Below, piece by piece: positions 40,582-50,491 of a stretch of DNA of 64,000 nucleotides (the first letter of the stretch is position 1; every line of letters starts with the position of its first letter). The notes beneath the pieces are model-generated. The model worked only from the letters and a program-made list of their open reading frames with translations. It had not been told where the DNA came from and searched no databases. A program made the position numbers and the translations under genes. Location of the stretch: contig JAUMYW010000006.1 in NCBI GenBank assembly GCA_030528455.1, forward strand, positions 19,242-83,241, in the 5' to 3' direction. The stretch is from Neisseria sp. Its GTDB lineage: Bacteria; Pseudomonadota; Gammaproteobacteria; Burkholderiales; Neisseriaceae.

Positions 40582-40948
40582 CTGTATTGCGCCGCTTGTC
40601 TGCATAAAAGAAACAGACACCGGAAAATCGGCTGTTCAAGACAGAGTTGTGCAAAAAAACAACACTGTAAATTAAAAGGAAAGGCTGATTTCAAATTTTT
40701 TTGAATAAATAAATATATATTTGAATATATTGGATTTTATTTTGTTTTTGGGAGTGAGGGCAAAGTGAGGTTTTGTAAACGGAGGGCAGGCTCAGACTGT
40801 AAATAAACTTGTTTTTTATCCAAAAGCCTTTAATATTGGCTTCACCGTTCCGGTCAGTATGACTCGGCTGGAGCAACTGGATTAAACAAGCCGGTAACGA
40901 TAGCCGGTTTTCATTTCCTCCCTAAAATTTAGAAAAAGGAATACAGCA
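40582..40948 (+). promoter_or_regulatory. AT-rich leader and control region of porin gene 1
   Basis: About 370 bases without a gene. The first part (40690-40760) is very AT-rich (AAATATATATTTGAATATATT). A hairpin AAGCC/GGCTT occurs near 40827-40846. A stronger hairpin at 40888-40910, AAGCCGG/CCGGTTT with a nine-base loop and a following T, lies 38 bases before the ATG and could act as an attenuator or stabilise the message. AAAAAGGAATACAGC forms the ribosome site. The true transcription start is not determinable by eye. Confidence 0.45.
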
Positions 40949-42049
40949 ATGAAAAAAACCCTGATTGCTTTGTCTTTGGCAGCTTTGTCCAGCGCAGCAG
41001 TTGCTGATGTAACCCTGTACGGTCAAATCCGTGCCGGCGTTGAAGTTTCTAAAACTAAAGTTAAATCTGAAGGTGTGGCTGCCGTTAAAAGCCATACTGC
41101 AACCGAAATCGCCGATTTCGGTTCCCGCATCGGTTTCAAAGGCCACGAGTCTTTGGGTAACGGCGTAAACGCCATCTGGAAATTGGAGCAGAGAGCTTCC
41201 GTTGCCGGTAACAGCGCAGGCTGGGCAACCCGCGAAGGCTATATCGGCGTGGAAACCCAAGCCGGTACCGTACGTGCAGGTAAAATCGCTACCCAATTGG
41301 ACGATATGGGTAATGTGGATCCTTGGCTTTTCTCTAACAAAGCATTGGGTTTGGCAACTTTCGGCCGTCACGGCGAGAAAGTAGTTTCCGTACGTTATGA
41401 TTCTCCGGTTGTAGCAGGTTTCAGCGGTAACGTTCAATTCACTCCGCGCGACAATGTAAATCCTGATGACAAACACACCCGTGGCGTTAAAACCAAAGCT
41501 GCCTACTATGCAGGTTTGAACTACGCGAATGCAGGTTTCTTTGCACAATACGGTGTGGCATTCAAGAAAAATGCCCAAAATGACCGCGACAGCCAGGTTC
41601 ACCGCTTGGAAGCCGGTTATGATGCCAACAACCTGTTTGTAGGTGTAGGTGCGCAATACACCAACCGTGCAGAAACAGTCGCTGACTACGTGGAAAATTT
41701 TGCCGGTGATGCTCCTTTTGCTGTAACTGCTAACGGCATGAATGTTGGTGCTTATGCTGCGAAAACGACCGAAGTTGCCGCAACTGTTGCTTACCGCTTG
41801 GGCAATGTAACTCCTAAATTGAGCTATGCACACGGTTTTGATGCAAAAGTTAAACTTGCAGACGAGCAAGGTAAAGAGCGTAACGTGAAAGCCAAAGGAA
41901 GCAAATATAACCAAGTGGTTGTAGGTGCCGACTACGACTTCTCCAAACGCACTACTGCATTTGCACAAGCCGGCTGGTTGCGTGCAGGCAGCAGCAAAAA
42001 CTACGCAGAAACTACTGCCGGTTTGGTTGGTTTGCGCCACAAATTCTAA
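40949..42049 (+). CDS. Trimeric outer-membrane porin 1 (PorA/PorB-like)
   Basis: A 366-residue Gram-negative porin of the neisserial type: a 16-strand barrel for diffusion of small solutes. Residues 1-19 are a signal peptide cut before DVTLYGQIRAGVEVSK. Typical segments are SRIGFKGHESLGNGVNAIWKL's first part, NSAGWATREGYIGVETQAGT, YDSPVVAGFSGNVQFTPRDN and the C-terminal TTAGLVGLRHKF ending in the Phe recognised by BamA. The surface loops differ clearly from those of the next gene, which is a tandem paralogue. Confidence 0.93.
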   Translation: MKKTLIALSLAALSSAAVADVTLYGQIRAGVEVSKTKVKSEGVAAVKSHTATEIADFGSRIGFKGHESLGNGVNAIWKLEQRASVAGNSAGWATREGYIGVETQAGTVRAGKIATQLDDMGNVDPWLFSNKALGLATFGRHGEKVVSVRYDSPVVAGFSGNVQFTPRDNVNPDDKHTRGVKTKAAYYAGLNYANAGFFAQYGVAFKKNAQNDRDSQVHRLEAGYDANNLFVGVGAQYTNRAETVADYVENFAGDAPFAVTANGMNVGAYAAKTTEVAATVAYRLGNVTPKLSYAHGFDAKVKLADEQGKERNVKAKGSKYNQVVVGADYDFSKRTTAFAQAGWLRAGSSKNYAETTAGLVGLRHKF

Positions 42050-42072
42050 TTGTCTGACTTAGTCGGATTGTT

Positions 42073-42103
42073 AAGAGCCTGTATCGTATACAGGCTCTTT
42101 TTT
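42073..42103 (+). terminator. Rho-independent terminator after porin 1
   Basis: AAGAGCCTGTAT and ATACAGGCTCTT form a perfect 12-pair stem with a three-base loop followed by TTTT. This strong stop means the second porin needs its own promoter. Confidence 0.93.
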
Positions 42104-42407
42104 ATGCTGTCTGCATCCGGAGGATTATTTATGTTGTTTTAACGCAACAGTTGTTGTGCGGTCGGACAGACTGTTTTTATTTGTATAAACCGTTCTTTTC
42201 AGGGCAAGAAGCTGTTTTGCCTCGAAACAGGCGGCGGCAAGGCAAATGCAAAGTTTTGTAGATTTCGGGAAGCAGGTTTGTGTTTCAAAGACAGGAAGCT
42301 TTATATTGTTCCGCATCGGCCGGCATATCCCGTGCCGTTATAACAGGAAAGATGCAGACGGCATCTGCCGTTGAATCTTTTATAAACTTAAAACAAGGAA
42401 TACAAAC
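42104..42407 (+). promoter_or_regulatory. Inter-porin spacer and leader of porin gene 2
   Basis: About 300 bases with no supported reading frame. There is one CA-type DUS at about 42354-42363 (within GATGCAGACGGCATC, itself a small hairpin), a possible -10 TATATT near 42302, and an AACAAGGAATACAAAC ribosome site shared in style with porin 1. I see no repeat tract of the kind that gives phase variation. Confidence 0.45.
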
Positions 42408-43568
42408 ATGAAAAAAACGCTGATTGCATTGTCTTTGGCAACCCTGTCGGGTGCGGCTTTGGCCGATGTTACTCTGTACGGTCAAATCAAGGCCGGTGTG
42501 GAAGTATCAAATGTCAAAGTCAAAGCTGCCAAAAACGGCGAATCTGCCGAACTGAAATCAAAAACCGCCACTGAAATCGCCGATTTCGGTTCCCGTATCG
42601 GTTTCAAAGGCCACGAGTCTTTGGGTAACGGCGTAAACGCCGTTTGGAAATTGGAACAGTCTGCATCCGTTGCCGGTAACAGCGCAGGCTGGGCAACCCG
42701 TGAAGGCTATATCGGCGTGGAAACCCAAGCCGGTACCGTACGTGCAGGTAAAATCGGTACGCAATTCGACAATATGGGTCAGGTTGATGCTTGGGAATCC
42801 GCCAATCCTGTTTTGGGCTTGGGCATTTTCACCCGTACCGGAAGCAAAGAATTGTCCGTGCGTTACGATTCTCCCGTTGTGGCGGGTTTGAGCGGCAACG
42901 TGCAGTTTACTCCGCGCGATAATGCGAATGCAGATGACAAATACACCCGTAAGGATAAAACCAACGCTGCTTACTATGCGGGCTTGAACTACGAACGTTC
43001 CGGTTTCTTCGCCCAATACGGTTTCGGCTTGAAGAAAAACAATGCCGACGATTTTGCCGGTAAAGCGGTATCCGGTTCCGCACACCGTTTGGAAGCGGGT
43101 TATGATGCAGGCAATCTGTTGGTTGCGGCCGGTTACCAGCAGACCAAAGCTTGGGACAATGTTGCCGATTATGCGGATGCTTTGAGTGGCGGCAATTTGG
43201 ATCGTGCTGCCCAGCTGTACGGCTACGATGATTTTGACGATTTGGCTGCTGCTGATGCAGAAGTTGCCGCTGTGGCAGGAAAAGGCTTAAAAACACGCGA
43301 AGTTGCGCTGACTGCGGCCTACCGCTTGGGTAATGTAACGCCTAAATTGAGCTATGCACACGGTTGGGATGTGAAATTCGCCGGCGGCGATAAAGTGAAA
43401 GGTACGAAATACGACCAGGTGCTTGTCGGCGCAGATTACGATTTGTCCAAACGTACGACTGCGTTTGCACAAGCCGGTTGGTTGCGTTCGGGCGGCAAAT
43501 TGGCCGACGGTGCCAAGCTGACGGTGGAAAACAAAGCCGGTTTGGTCGGCTTGCGCCACAAATTCTAA
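42408..43568 (+). CDS. Trimeric outer-membrane porin 2 (PorA/PorB-like)
   Basis: A 386-residue tandem paralogue of the preceding porin, with the same signal peptide (MKKTLIALSLA), barrel segments and C-terminal KAGLVGLRHKF. Differences concentrate in predicted surface loops: an acidic loop around residues 245-290 (YADALSGGNLDRAAQLYGYD, then DDLAAADAEVAAVAGK) is absent or different in porin 1. The barrel-strand DNA is nearly identical between the two genes in several blocks (for example around 41118-41280 and 42583-42745), so gene conversion is possible. Confidence 0.93.
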   Translation: MKKTLIALSLATLSGAALADVTLYGQIKAGVEVSNVKVKAAKNGESAELKSKTATEIADFGSRIGFKGHESLGNGVNAVWKLEQSASVAGNSAGWATREGYIGVETQAGTVRAGKIGTQFDNMGQVDAWESANPVLGLGIFTRTGSKELSVRYDSPVVAGLSGNVQFTPRDNANADDKYTRKDKTNAAYYAGLNYERSGFFAQYGFGLKKNNADDFAGKAVSGSAHRLEAGYDAGNLLVAAGYQQTKAWDNVADYADALSGGNLDRAAQLYGYDDFDDLAAADAEVAAVAGKGLKTREVALTAAYRLGNVTPKLSYAHGWDVKFAGGDKVKGTKYDQVLVGADYDLSKRTTAFAQAGWLRSGGKLADGAKLTVENKAGLVGLRHKF

Positions 43569-43595
43569 GCACTCGGTTTGAGTTGATCACGCAAG

Positions 43596-43623
43596 AAGCC
43601 CGTATTCATATACGGGCTTTTTT
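43596..43623 (+). terminator. Rho-independent terminator after porin 2
   Basis: AAGCCCGTAT and ATACGGGCTT form ten pairs around TCAT, followed by TTTT. A separate inverted DUS pair starts immediately after. Confidence 0.92.
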
Positions 43624-43662
43624 ATGCCGTCTGCAAATCGGAGGAACAGCTGCAGACGGCAT
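43624..43662. repeat. Inverted DUS pair after the porin terminator
   Basis: ATGCCGTCTGCA and TGCAGACGGCAT with a 15-base gap. Since a normal terminator already precedes it, its presence here is better explained by DNA uptake than by termination. Confidence 0.85.
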
Positions 43663-43777
43663 GGGCGGGAAAATGCCGGAATCTGCGTTTTCCGATTGAA
43701 GCCCGATGCGGTTTCTTGCGATAATGGCAAAATTTGACCGACAGTATTCCGTGAGGGAACGGACAGTTAGGAACATC

Positions 43778-45841
43778 ATGGCAACGAATACTTTATTGAT
43801 AGAACTGCGTACCGAAGAGCTGCCTCCCAAGGCTTTGAATCATTTGGGAAACAGTTTTGCTGCCGCTGTGGCGGAAGGATTGGCGAAAGAACGTTTGATT
43901 GAAGGCGTACCGGAATATACGGCTTATGCTTCGCCGCGCCGTTTGGCTGTCAGTGTGAAGAATGTCAAAGAGGTTCAGGACAGGCAGGAAGTGCTGCGAA
44001 AAGGCCCCTCTGCGGCCAACGCTTTGAAAAACGGCGAGCCGACTCCCGCCTTGCTGGGCTTTGCCCGCTCCTGTGGTGCGGAAATTTCCGCTTTGAGCGT
44101 GGTCAATGACGGCAAGCAGGACGTTTATGCTTATCGGTTTGTGCAGGAAGGCCGTACTTTGGCCGATTTGATCGGCGGCATTTTGGCGGCAGCGGTGAAA
44201 AAACTGCCGATTCCGAAAGTAATGCGTTGGGGCAGCAGCACTCATACATTTGTGCGCCCCGTTCACGGCCTGGTGGTGATGCACGGTGCGGATGTGGTGC
44301 CGGCTTCGGTTTTGGGCCTGGAAAGCGGCCGCCGTACTTTGGGACACCGTTTCCTGTCTCAGGGTGAAATCGAGTTTGCCTGCGCCGACGATTATGCGCG
44401 GGTGATGGCGGAGCAGGGCTCGGTTGTTGCCGGTTTTGCCGAGAGGAAAGTGCATATTCAGACGGCCTTGAACGAGATGGCGGGCCGCCTGAGTGCAACG
44501 GTGGCGGCCGATGAGGCTTTGTTGGACGAAGTAACCGCTCTGGTCGAGCTGCCGGTTGTTTTGGAAGCAGGCTTTGAAGAGAAATTCTTGGCTGTGCCGC
44601 AGGAGTGCCTGATTCTGACCATGCAGCAGAATCAGAAATATTTTCCGCTGCTGGATAAAAACGGTAAATTGATGAATCGCTTTCTGCTGGTGTCGAATTT
44701 GAAGGCCGATAATCCGGTACACATTATTCAGGGCAACGAGCGCGTGCTGCGCGCGCGTTTGTCGGATGCGGAATTTTTCTATACGCAGGATCAGAAAGCG
44801 ACTTTGGAAAGCCGTCTGCCGAAGCTGGCAAATGTGGTTTACCACAATAAAATCGGTTCGCAGGCCGAGCGTGTTGCGCGTTTGGAGAACTTGGCGGTTC
44901 AGATTGCTGATGCATTGGGGGCGGACAAGGCGGCGGTTGCACGCGCCGCGCGTTTGGCCAAAGCAGATCTGGTAACCGAAATGGTCGGAGAGTTCCCGGA
45001 ACTGCAAGGCACGATGGGCAAATATTATGCGCGTTCGGACGGCGAAAGCGAAACGGTTGCCGAAGCAGTCGAACAGCATTACCGTCCGCGTTTTGCCGGC
45101 GATGCTCTGCCTGAGGGAAAAGTGGCGGCGGCGGTTGCTTTGGCCGACAAATTGGAAACGCTGGTCGGCATTTGGGGCATCGGTCTGATTCCGACCGGCG
45201 ATAAAGACCCTTATGCTTTGCGCCGTTCGGCTTTGGGCATTCTGCGTATGCTGATGCAGTACGATTTGGATTTGCCGACAGTGCTGCAGACGGCATTTGC
45301 CGCCTTCCCGCAAGGCCTACTGAACGAAAATACGGTGGCGGAAGTCGGCGAATTTATGCAGGCGCGTTTGGCTGTGCTGCTGCAAAACGATTATCCGCAA
45401 GACGTTGTCGCTGCGGTATTGGCGGGCGACACGCGGCGTTTGAACAACCTGTCGGCCAAATTGCAGGCGGTTGCGGCATTCAAAGCTCTGCCGGAAGCAG
45501 CGGCCTTGGCGGCGGCAAACAAACGTGTGCAAAACCTGCTGAAGAAAAACGATGTGCCTTTGAACGGCGTAAACGAAGCTCTGTTGCAGCAGGACGAGGA
45601 AAAAGCCCTGTTTGCAGCCGCGCAGGACTTGCTGCCGAAAGTGCTGGCCTCTGTGGAGGAACAGGATTTCCAAACCGCGCTGGGGCTGCTGGCAGCCATC
45701 AAACCGCAAGTCGATGCGTTTTTTGACGGCGTGATGGTGATGGCGGACGACGAGGCTGTAAAGTCGAACCGTTTGAGCCTGCTCAGACAACTTGCCGCTT
45801 TGTTGAATGCTGTGGCGGATATTGCCAAATTGGGCGAATAA
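43778..45841 (+). CDS. glyS: Glycyl-tRNA synthetase beta subunit
   Basis: Beta chain of the alpha2-beta2 glycyl-tRNA synthetase; binds and positions tRNA-Gly. The 687 residues start TLLIELRTEELPPKAL, continue through GPSAANALKNGEPTPALLGF, and include the HD-like region and the C-terminal anticodon-binding DALR-type domain (ending ADIAKLGE). The ATG at 43778 has AGGA upstream. The alpha subunit gene glyQ is not next to it and does not occur in this window. Confidence 0.97.
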   Translation: MATNTLLIELRTEELPPKALNHLGNSFAAAVAEGLAKERLIEGVPEYTAYASPRRLAVSVKNVKEVQDRQEVLRKGPSAANALKNGEPTPALLGFARSCGAEISALSVVNDGKQDVYAYRFVQEGRTLADLIGGILAAAVKKLPIPKVMRWGSSTHTFVRPVHGLVVMHGADVVPASVLGLESGRRTLGHRFLSQGEIEFACADDYARVMAEQGSVVAGFAERKVHIQTALNEMAGRLSATVAADEALLDEVTALVELPVVLEAGFEEKFLAVPQECLILTMQQNQKYFPLLDKNGKLMNRFLLVSNLKADNPVHIIQGNERVLRARLSDAEFFYTQDQKATLESRLPKLANVVYHNKIGSQAERVARLENLAVQIADALGADKAAVARAARLAKADLVTEMVGEFPELQGTMGKYYARSDGESETVAEAVEQHYRPRFAGDALPEGKVAAAVALADKLETLVGIWGIGLIPTGDKDPYALRRSALGILRMLMQYDLDLPTVLQTAFAAFPQGLLNENTVAEVGEFMQARLAVLLQNDYPQDVVAAVLAGDTRRLNNLSAKLQAVAAFKALPEAAALAAANKRVQNLLKKNDVPLNGVNEALLQQDEEKALFAAAQDLLPKVLASVEEQDFQTALGLLAAIKPQVDAFFDGVMVMADDEAVKSNRLSLLRQLAALLNAVADIAKLGE

Positions 45842-45852
45842 ACCGGCCGTAC

Positions 45853-45889
45853 AAGCCGTCTGCAACCCTTAAAAAGGTGCAGACGGCTT
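45853..45889. terminator. Inverted DUS pair after glyS
   Basis: AAGCCGTCTGCA and TGCAGACGGCTT with a 13-base gap, followed by GTTTTGTTTG. A likely terminator of glyS. Confidence 0.75.
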
Positions 45890-45969
45890 GTTTTGTTTGA
45901 ATCGTGTCCGACGGGCGTGAAGCAAAAGGTATATAATAATGCCCCCCTGTTTTTTAAATTTGTCCCATT

Positions 45970-47313
45970 ATGAATCATTCTGCAAACGGCTTGCTGGAAC
46001 GCCTGTTCAAATTGAGCGAACATAAAACCAGCGTACGCACCGAAGTGTTGGCCGGTCTGACCACCTTCCTGACGATGTGCTACATCATTATCGTAAACCC
46101 TTCGATTTTGTCGATTACCGGCATGGATTTCGGCGCGGTGTTTGTCGCCACCTGTATTTCCGCCGCCATCGGCTGTTTCATCATGGGCGCACTGGCGAAC
46201 TATCCGATTGCGCTCGCTCCGGGCATGGGCTTGAATGCCTACTTTACCTTTGCCGTAGTCAAAGGCATGGGCGTGCCTTGGCAGGTTGCGCTCGCAGCGG
46301 TGTTTGTGTCGGGTATTGTCTTTATTTTGTTCAGCTTTTTCAAAGTACGCGAAATGTTGGTCAATGCTTTGCCGATGAGCCTGAAAATGGCGATTGCAGC
46401 CGGCATCGGCTTGTTTCTGGCACTGATTGCCTTGAAAAACGCCGGCATTATCGTGGCAAACGAAGCTACTTTTGTCGGCATGGGGCAGCTTTACGTTTTG
46501 GCGGAAGACGGCAGCAAAGCACCGAATTGGCCGGTTTTACTGGCTCTGCTCGGCTTGTTCATCACGATTGCTCTGGATTATTTCCGTGTACGCGGCGCGA
46601 TTATTCTCGGCATTTTCGCCATTACCGGCATTGCCGCTTTGCTCGGTTTGACGCAGTTTGACGGCGTTGTGGCCGCGATTCCGAGCATCGAGCCGACCTT
46701 TATGGCGATGGATTTCAACGGCCTGCTCAACGGCAGCATGATTGCAGTGATTTTCGTATTCTTTCTGGTGGACTTGTTTGACAGTACCGGTACGCTGGTC
46801 GGCGTATCGCACCGCGCGGGTCTGTTGGTGGACGGCAAGCTGCCGCGCCTGAAAAAAGCCCTGTTTGCCGATTCGACTGCGATTGTGGCGGGTGCGGCGT
46901 TGGGCACTTCTTCGACCACACCTTATATCGAAAGCGCGTCAGGCGTGGCGGCGGGCGGGCGCACGGGTTTGACGGCGGTTACGGTCGGCGTGCTGATGCT
47001 GGCTTGTTTGTGGTTTTCTCCGCTGGCAAAAGCAGTTCCTGCATTCGCAACCGCGCCCGCTTTGGTGTATATCGGCGTGCAGATGATGAAAAGCGTGCTG
47101 GAAATCGCTTGGGACGACATCACTGAGGCGGCTCCCGCTTTCCTGACGATTGCCTTTATGCCGTTTACGTATTCCATTGCAGACGGCATTGCGATGGGCT
47201 TTATCAGCTATGCCGCAGTGAAACTGCTGTGCGGCCGCAGTAAAGACGTGCCGGTGATGGTGTGGATTGTAGCGGTGGCTTGGGCGGCCAAGTTCTGGTT
47301 CTTGGGCGCGTAA
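45970..47313 (+). CDS. AzgA-type purine (adenine/guanine/hypoxanthine) permease
   Basis: A 447-residue inner-membrane transporter of the NCS2/AzgA-PbuG family with 12-14 spans. Signatures include RTEVLAGLTTFLTMCYIIIV at the N-terminus, ALAPGMGLNAYFTF, DLFDSTGTLVGVSHRAGLL and the substrate-site segment GTSSTTPYIESASGVAAGGR. Family members import adenine, guanine or hypoxanthine by proton symport; which one cannot be told. The gene is monocistronic with its own terminator. Confidence 0.93.
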   Translation: MNHSANGLLERLFKLSEHKTSVRTEVLAGLTTFLTMCYIIIVNPSILSITGMDFGAVFVATCISAAIGCFIMGALANYPIALAPGMGLNAYFTFAVVKGMGVPWQVALAAVFVSGIVFILFSFFKVREMLVNALPMSLKMAIAAGIGLFLALIALKNAGIIVANEATFVGMGQLYVLAEDGSKAPNWPVLLALLGLFITIALDYFRVRGAIILGIFAITGIAALLGLTQFDGVVAAIPSIEPTFMAMDFNGLLNGSMIAVIFVFFLVDLFDSTGTLVGVSHRAGLLVDGKLPRLKKALFADSTAIVAGAALGTSSTTPYIESASGVAAGGRTGLTAVTVGVLMLACLWFSPLAKAVPAFATAPALVYIGVQMMKSVLEIAWDDITEAAPAFLTIAFMPFTYSIADGIAMGFISYAAVKLLCGRSKDVPVMVWIVAVAWAAKFWFLGA

Positions 47314-47338
47314 ACGGTTTTCTGCCAAATTGTCAGAT

Positions 47339-47374
47339 AAAAGCTTTCGGCATTGTCTGCCTGAAAGCTTTTTT
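47339..47374 (+). terminator. Rho-independent terminator after purine permease gene
   Basis: AAAAGCTTTC and GAAAGCTTTT pair over ten bases around a 14-base loop, followed by more T. Confidence 0.8.
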
Positions 47375-47386
47375 GATATTTGCAAA

Positions 47387-47421
47387 CAAGCCGTCTGCAG
47401 CTTGGCGGTGCAGACGGCTTG
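47387..47421. terminator. Inverted DUS pair between convergent permease and fba genes
   Basis: CAAGCCGTCTGCA and TGCAGACGGCTTG with a nine-base gap. It lies 18 bases beyond the fba stop, in the right place to terminate the leftward fba transcript. Confidence 0.75.
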
Positions 47422-47438
47422 TTATTTGACTGTGGGCT

Positions 47439-48503
47439 TTATTTGACGATTTGAGCCAATTGGCCTTTGGCATAACGGTCGGCCATTTTTTCCAGTGAAA
47501 CCGGTTTGATTTTCGCAGCCTGACCTTCGCAGCCGAATGCCAGATAGCGGTCGATACAAAGTTGTTTCATGGCTTCGACCGATTTGGCCAGATATTTGCG
47601 CGGGTCGAATTCTGACGGATTTTCCGTAAGGAATTTGCGGATGGCACCGGTGGAAGCCAAGCGCAGGTCGGTGTCGATATTCACTTTGCGCACACCGTGT
47701 TTGATGCCTTCCACAATCTCTTCAACCGGCACGCCGTAGGTTTCGCCGATTTTTCCGCCGTTTTCATTGATGATTTGCAGCCATTCTTGAGGAACGGAGC
47801 TGGAACCGTGCATCACGATATGCGTGTTCGGCAGGGCGGCGTGAATTTCTTTGATGCGGTCGATACGCAGCACTTCGCCTGTGGGCGGACGGGAGAATTT
47901 GTACGCGCCGTGACTGGTGCCGATGGCAATCGCCAACGCGTCCACGCCGGTATCGCGCACGAAGCGGGCAGCGTCTTCCACGCTGGTGAGCATTTGGTCA
48001 TGGCTCAATTTGCCGACCGCGCCCACGCCGTCTTCTTCGCCCGCTTCGCCGGTTTCCAAGTTGCCCAATACGCCGATTTCGCCTTCCACGGAAACGCCGC
48101 AGGCATGGGAAAATTCAACCACTTTGCGGGTAACTTCGACGTTGTAGTCGTAGTCGGCAGGTGTTTTGCCGTCTTCCAGCAGCGAACCGTCCATCATCAC
48201 GGACGAAAAACCGAGCTGGATGGAGCGTTGGCACACATCGGGCGATGCGCCGTGGTCTTGGTGCATGACAACTGGAATATGAGGAAATTCTTCAATAGCG
48301 GCCAAAATCAGATGGCGCAAGAAAGGAGCACCGGCATATTTGCGCGCACCGGCCGAAGCTTGAACGATGACCGGAGAGTTGACTTGGTCGGCGGCTTCCA
48401 TAATGGCACGCATTTGTTCGAGATTGTTGACGTTGAAAGCAGGCAGGCCGTAGCTGTGTTCGGCAGCATGGTCTAAAAGTTGGCGCATGGAAACGAGTGC
48501 CAT
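47439..48503 (-). CDS. fba: Fructose-1,6-bisphosphate aldolase, class II
   Basis: Zinc-dependent aldolase of glycolysis and gluconeogenesis, 354 residues (CbbA-like long subgroup). Zinc ligands occur in [15 protein letters not shown], in the EGEIGVLG segment and in [33 protein letters not shown] binds the phosphate. Neisseria Fba is also reported on the cell surface, which sequence cannot confirm. It is downstream of pgk in the same direction, 114 bases apart, as in many proteobacteria. Confidence 0.97.
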   Translation of the reverse strand: MALVSMRQLLDHAAEHSYGLPAFNVNNLEQMRAIMEAADQVNSPVIVQASAGARKYAGAPFLRHLILAAIEEFPHIPVVMHQDHGASPDVCQRSIQLGFSSVMMDGSLLEDGKTPADYDYNVEVTRKVVEFSHACGVSVEGEIGVLGNLETGEAGEEDGVGAVGKLSHDQMLTSVEDAARFVRDTGVDALAIAIGTSHGAYKFSRPPTGEVLRIDRIKEIHAALPNTHIVMHGSSSVPQEWLQIINENGGKIGETYGVPVEEIVEGIKHGVRKVNIDTDLRLASTGAIRKFLTENPSEFDPRKYLAKSVEAMKQLCIDRYLAFGCEGQAAKIKPVSLEKMADRYAKGQLAQIVK

Positions 48504-48617
48504 GTGAATTGCTCCTGTGTGAAATACGGTGTTTGAAATCGGCCGTTATTGTAGCAGCGCGAAGGGAAGAGGGTAAAGGCGGAGGCCGTCCGGTGTTGTG
48601 CAGAAGGCTTGGGCGGA

Positions 48618-49796
48618 TTATGCGGAAGCTTGTTCCAAAACGGCTACGGCAGGCAGTGCTTTGCCTTCCAGAAATTCCAAGAACGCGCCGCCGCCGGTGG
48701 AAATGTAGCTAATTTGTTCCGTGATGCCGAATTTGGCAATCGCCGCCAAAGTGTCGCCTCCGCCGGCAATCGAAAAGGCATTACTGTCGGCAATAGCTCT
48801 AGCCAGCACTTCCGTGCCGCCGGAGAATTGGTCGAACTCGAATACGCCCACAGGACCGTTCCACACCACCGTGCCGGCTTTGTTCAATGCTTCGGCCAAG
48901 GCAGCGGCAGATTGCGGGCCGATGTCCAAAATCATATCGTCTTCGGCAACGTCCTCGATATTTTTGATGACCGCTTCGGCATCGGCGGCAAAGGCTTTTG
49001 CTACGACGACATCGGTCGGCAACGGTACGCTGCCGCCTTTGTCCGCCATTTTTTTCATGATTTTTTTCGATTCTTCCACCAAATCATGCTCGGCCAGCGA
49101 TTTGCCGATAGGCTTGCCGGCAGCCAGCAGGAAAGTGTTGGCGATACCGCCGCCGACGATCAATTGATCCACTTTGTCGGTCAGACTTTCCAAAATCGTC
49201 AGTTTGGTTGAAACTTTGCTGCCTGCCACAATGGCTGCCAAGGGACGGGCAGGTTCTTTGAGGGCTTTGCCCAAAGCATCCAACTCGGCGGCAAGCAGTA
49301 CGCCAGCACAGGCAAGCGGTGCGGCTTGGGCTACGGCTTCGGTGGATGCCTGTGCGCGGTGGGCGGTACCGAATGCATCGTTCACAAACACATCGCACAA
49401 CGCGGCATAGGCTTTGCCCAATTCCAAATCGTTTTTCTTTTCGCCTTTGTTGATGCGCACGTTTTGCAGCATGGCCACTTCGCCGGCCGCTAAAACAGGT
49501 TTGTGTTCGCGCCAGTCATTCAACACTTTCACTTCTTTGCCCAACAGTTTGCCCAAATGCGCGGCCACCGGAGCAACGTCGTCTTCCGGATTAAATTCGC
49601 CTTCGGTCGGACGGCCCAAATGCGACATCACAATTACCGATGCGCCGTTGTCCAAACAATATCGAATCGATGCGAGTGATGCGCGGATGCGGGTGTCGTC
49701 GCTGATGCTGCCGTCTTTAAACGGCACATTCATGTCGGCACGGATTAAAACGGTTTTGCCTTGTACGTTTTGTTTGGTCAGTTTCAGAAAAGACAT
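48618..49796 (-). CDS. pgk: Phosphoglycerate kinase
   Basis: Transfers phosphate between 1,3-bisphosphoglycerate and ADP. The 392 residues begin with [20 protein letters not shown], then [11 protein letters not shown]; the nucleotide-site segment is [18 protein letters not shown], and the C-terminal [14 protein letters not shown] closes the active site. The start at 49796 is the family start; a long frame upstream is unrelated. With fba it forms a small glycolytic cluster. Confidence 0.98.
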   Translation of the reverse strand: MSFLKLTKQNVQGKTVLIRADMNVPFKDGSISDDTRIRASLASIRYCLDNGASVIVMSHLGRPTEGEFNPEDDVAPVAAHLGKLLGKEVKVLNDWREHKPVLAAGEVAMLQNVRINKGEKKNDLELGKAYAALCDVFVNDAFGTAHRAQASTEAVAQAAPLACAGVLLAAELDALGKALKEPARPLAAIVAGSKVSTKLTILESLTDKVDQLIVGGGIANTFLLAAGKPIGKSLAEHDLVEESKKIMKKMADKGGSVPLPTDVVVAKAFAADAEAVIKNIEDVAEDDMILDIGPQSAAALAEALNKAGTVVWNGPVGVFEFDQFSGGTEVLARAIADSNAFSIAGGGDTLAAIAKFGITEQISYISTGGGAFLEFLEGKALPAVAVLEQASA

Positions 49797-49849
49797 GGTT
49801 TTGTGTTCCTTTGTTTCGGCGGGTAAAAAGACGACCGTTGCAGACGGCT

Positions 49850-50317
49850 TCAGCCGCACTGTTTGCGGACTTCGCGTACGGCTGCATTTAATTTGGCGGT
49901 GTTCACTTCTCCGGTGATGCTGTATTTGAACGTGCAGCTTTTCCGTTCGATTAAAGTATAGGGTATGCCGCCGGAAGTATTGCCCACGTTGCGCATCAGG
50001 TTGCGGCTGTTTTTTCCGGTATAACGCCAAATCGGATAGGATACGGGCGTATTTTGCAGGAATCTGTTGATGTTTTCCGCACGGTCGATGGCGATGCCGA
50101 TCAGATCTACGCTGTTTTTCGGCTGTTTTCTGTACCAGTCCGACAGTTCGGGCATTTCCCTGCGGCAAGGCGCGCACCAGGTTGCCCAGACATTGACAAT
50201 TCTCAGCGGTGCGTCGAACTGCGTCAAATCCCGAGGCTGGCCGCCGGGGAAGTGCTCCAAACCGGAGGAAAAGGCGAATGCGGGCAACAGTGCGGATAAT
50301 ACGGCTAAATATTTCAT
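49850..50317 (-). CDS. Exported thioredoxin-fold (TlpA/ResA-like) protein
   Basis: A 155-residue periplasmic thiol-disulfide protein. Residues 1-18 form a signal peptide (ending AFAFSSG), and the active site is WATWCAPC with Cys48 and Cys51, followed by [12 protein letters not shown], as in the TlpA group that keeps cytochrome c or other exported cysteines reduced. The cis-proline loop is GGIPYTLI. An extra Cys pair (residue 130 region and C-terminal KQC) could form a second disulfide. The ATG at 50317 follows CAGGAAG. Same direction as pgk, 53 bases upstream. Confidence 0.88.
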   Translation of the reverse strand: MKYLAVLSALLPAFAFSSGLEHFPGGQPRDLTQFDAPLRIVNVWATWCAPCRREMPELSDWYRKQPKNSVDLIGIAIDRAENINRFLQNTPVSYPIWRYTGKNSRNLMRNVGNTSGGIPYTLIERKSCTFKYSITGEVNTAKLNAAVREVRKQCG

Positions 50318-50491
50318 ACGGGCTTCCTGCGAAAACGGCAGCAACCCGACATTATAATACGTTTTTCAGCTTGACACTTTGATTTTGGTGCGTTTCAAAC
50401 AAGAGGCGGCATTGGCAAAAGTGAAGAAAACCTGCCGTCTGCAGCAGCTTGGTTTACAATGGTGTGTTTTGTATTTTCAAGTGAGAGATAT

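Noticed and set aside
40922-42040. Leftward open frame of 372 codons opposite porin 1
   Set aside because: Cys/Ile/Ser-rich translation is the complement of the porin; a similar shadow appears opposite porin 2.
43793-45313. Leftward open frame of 506 codons opposite glyS
   Set aside because: Shadow of glyS codon usage; no recognisable domain and no start signal.
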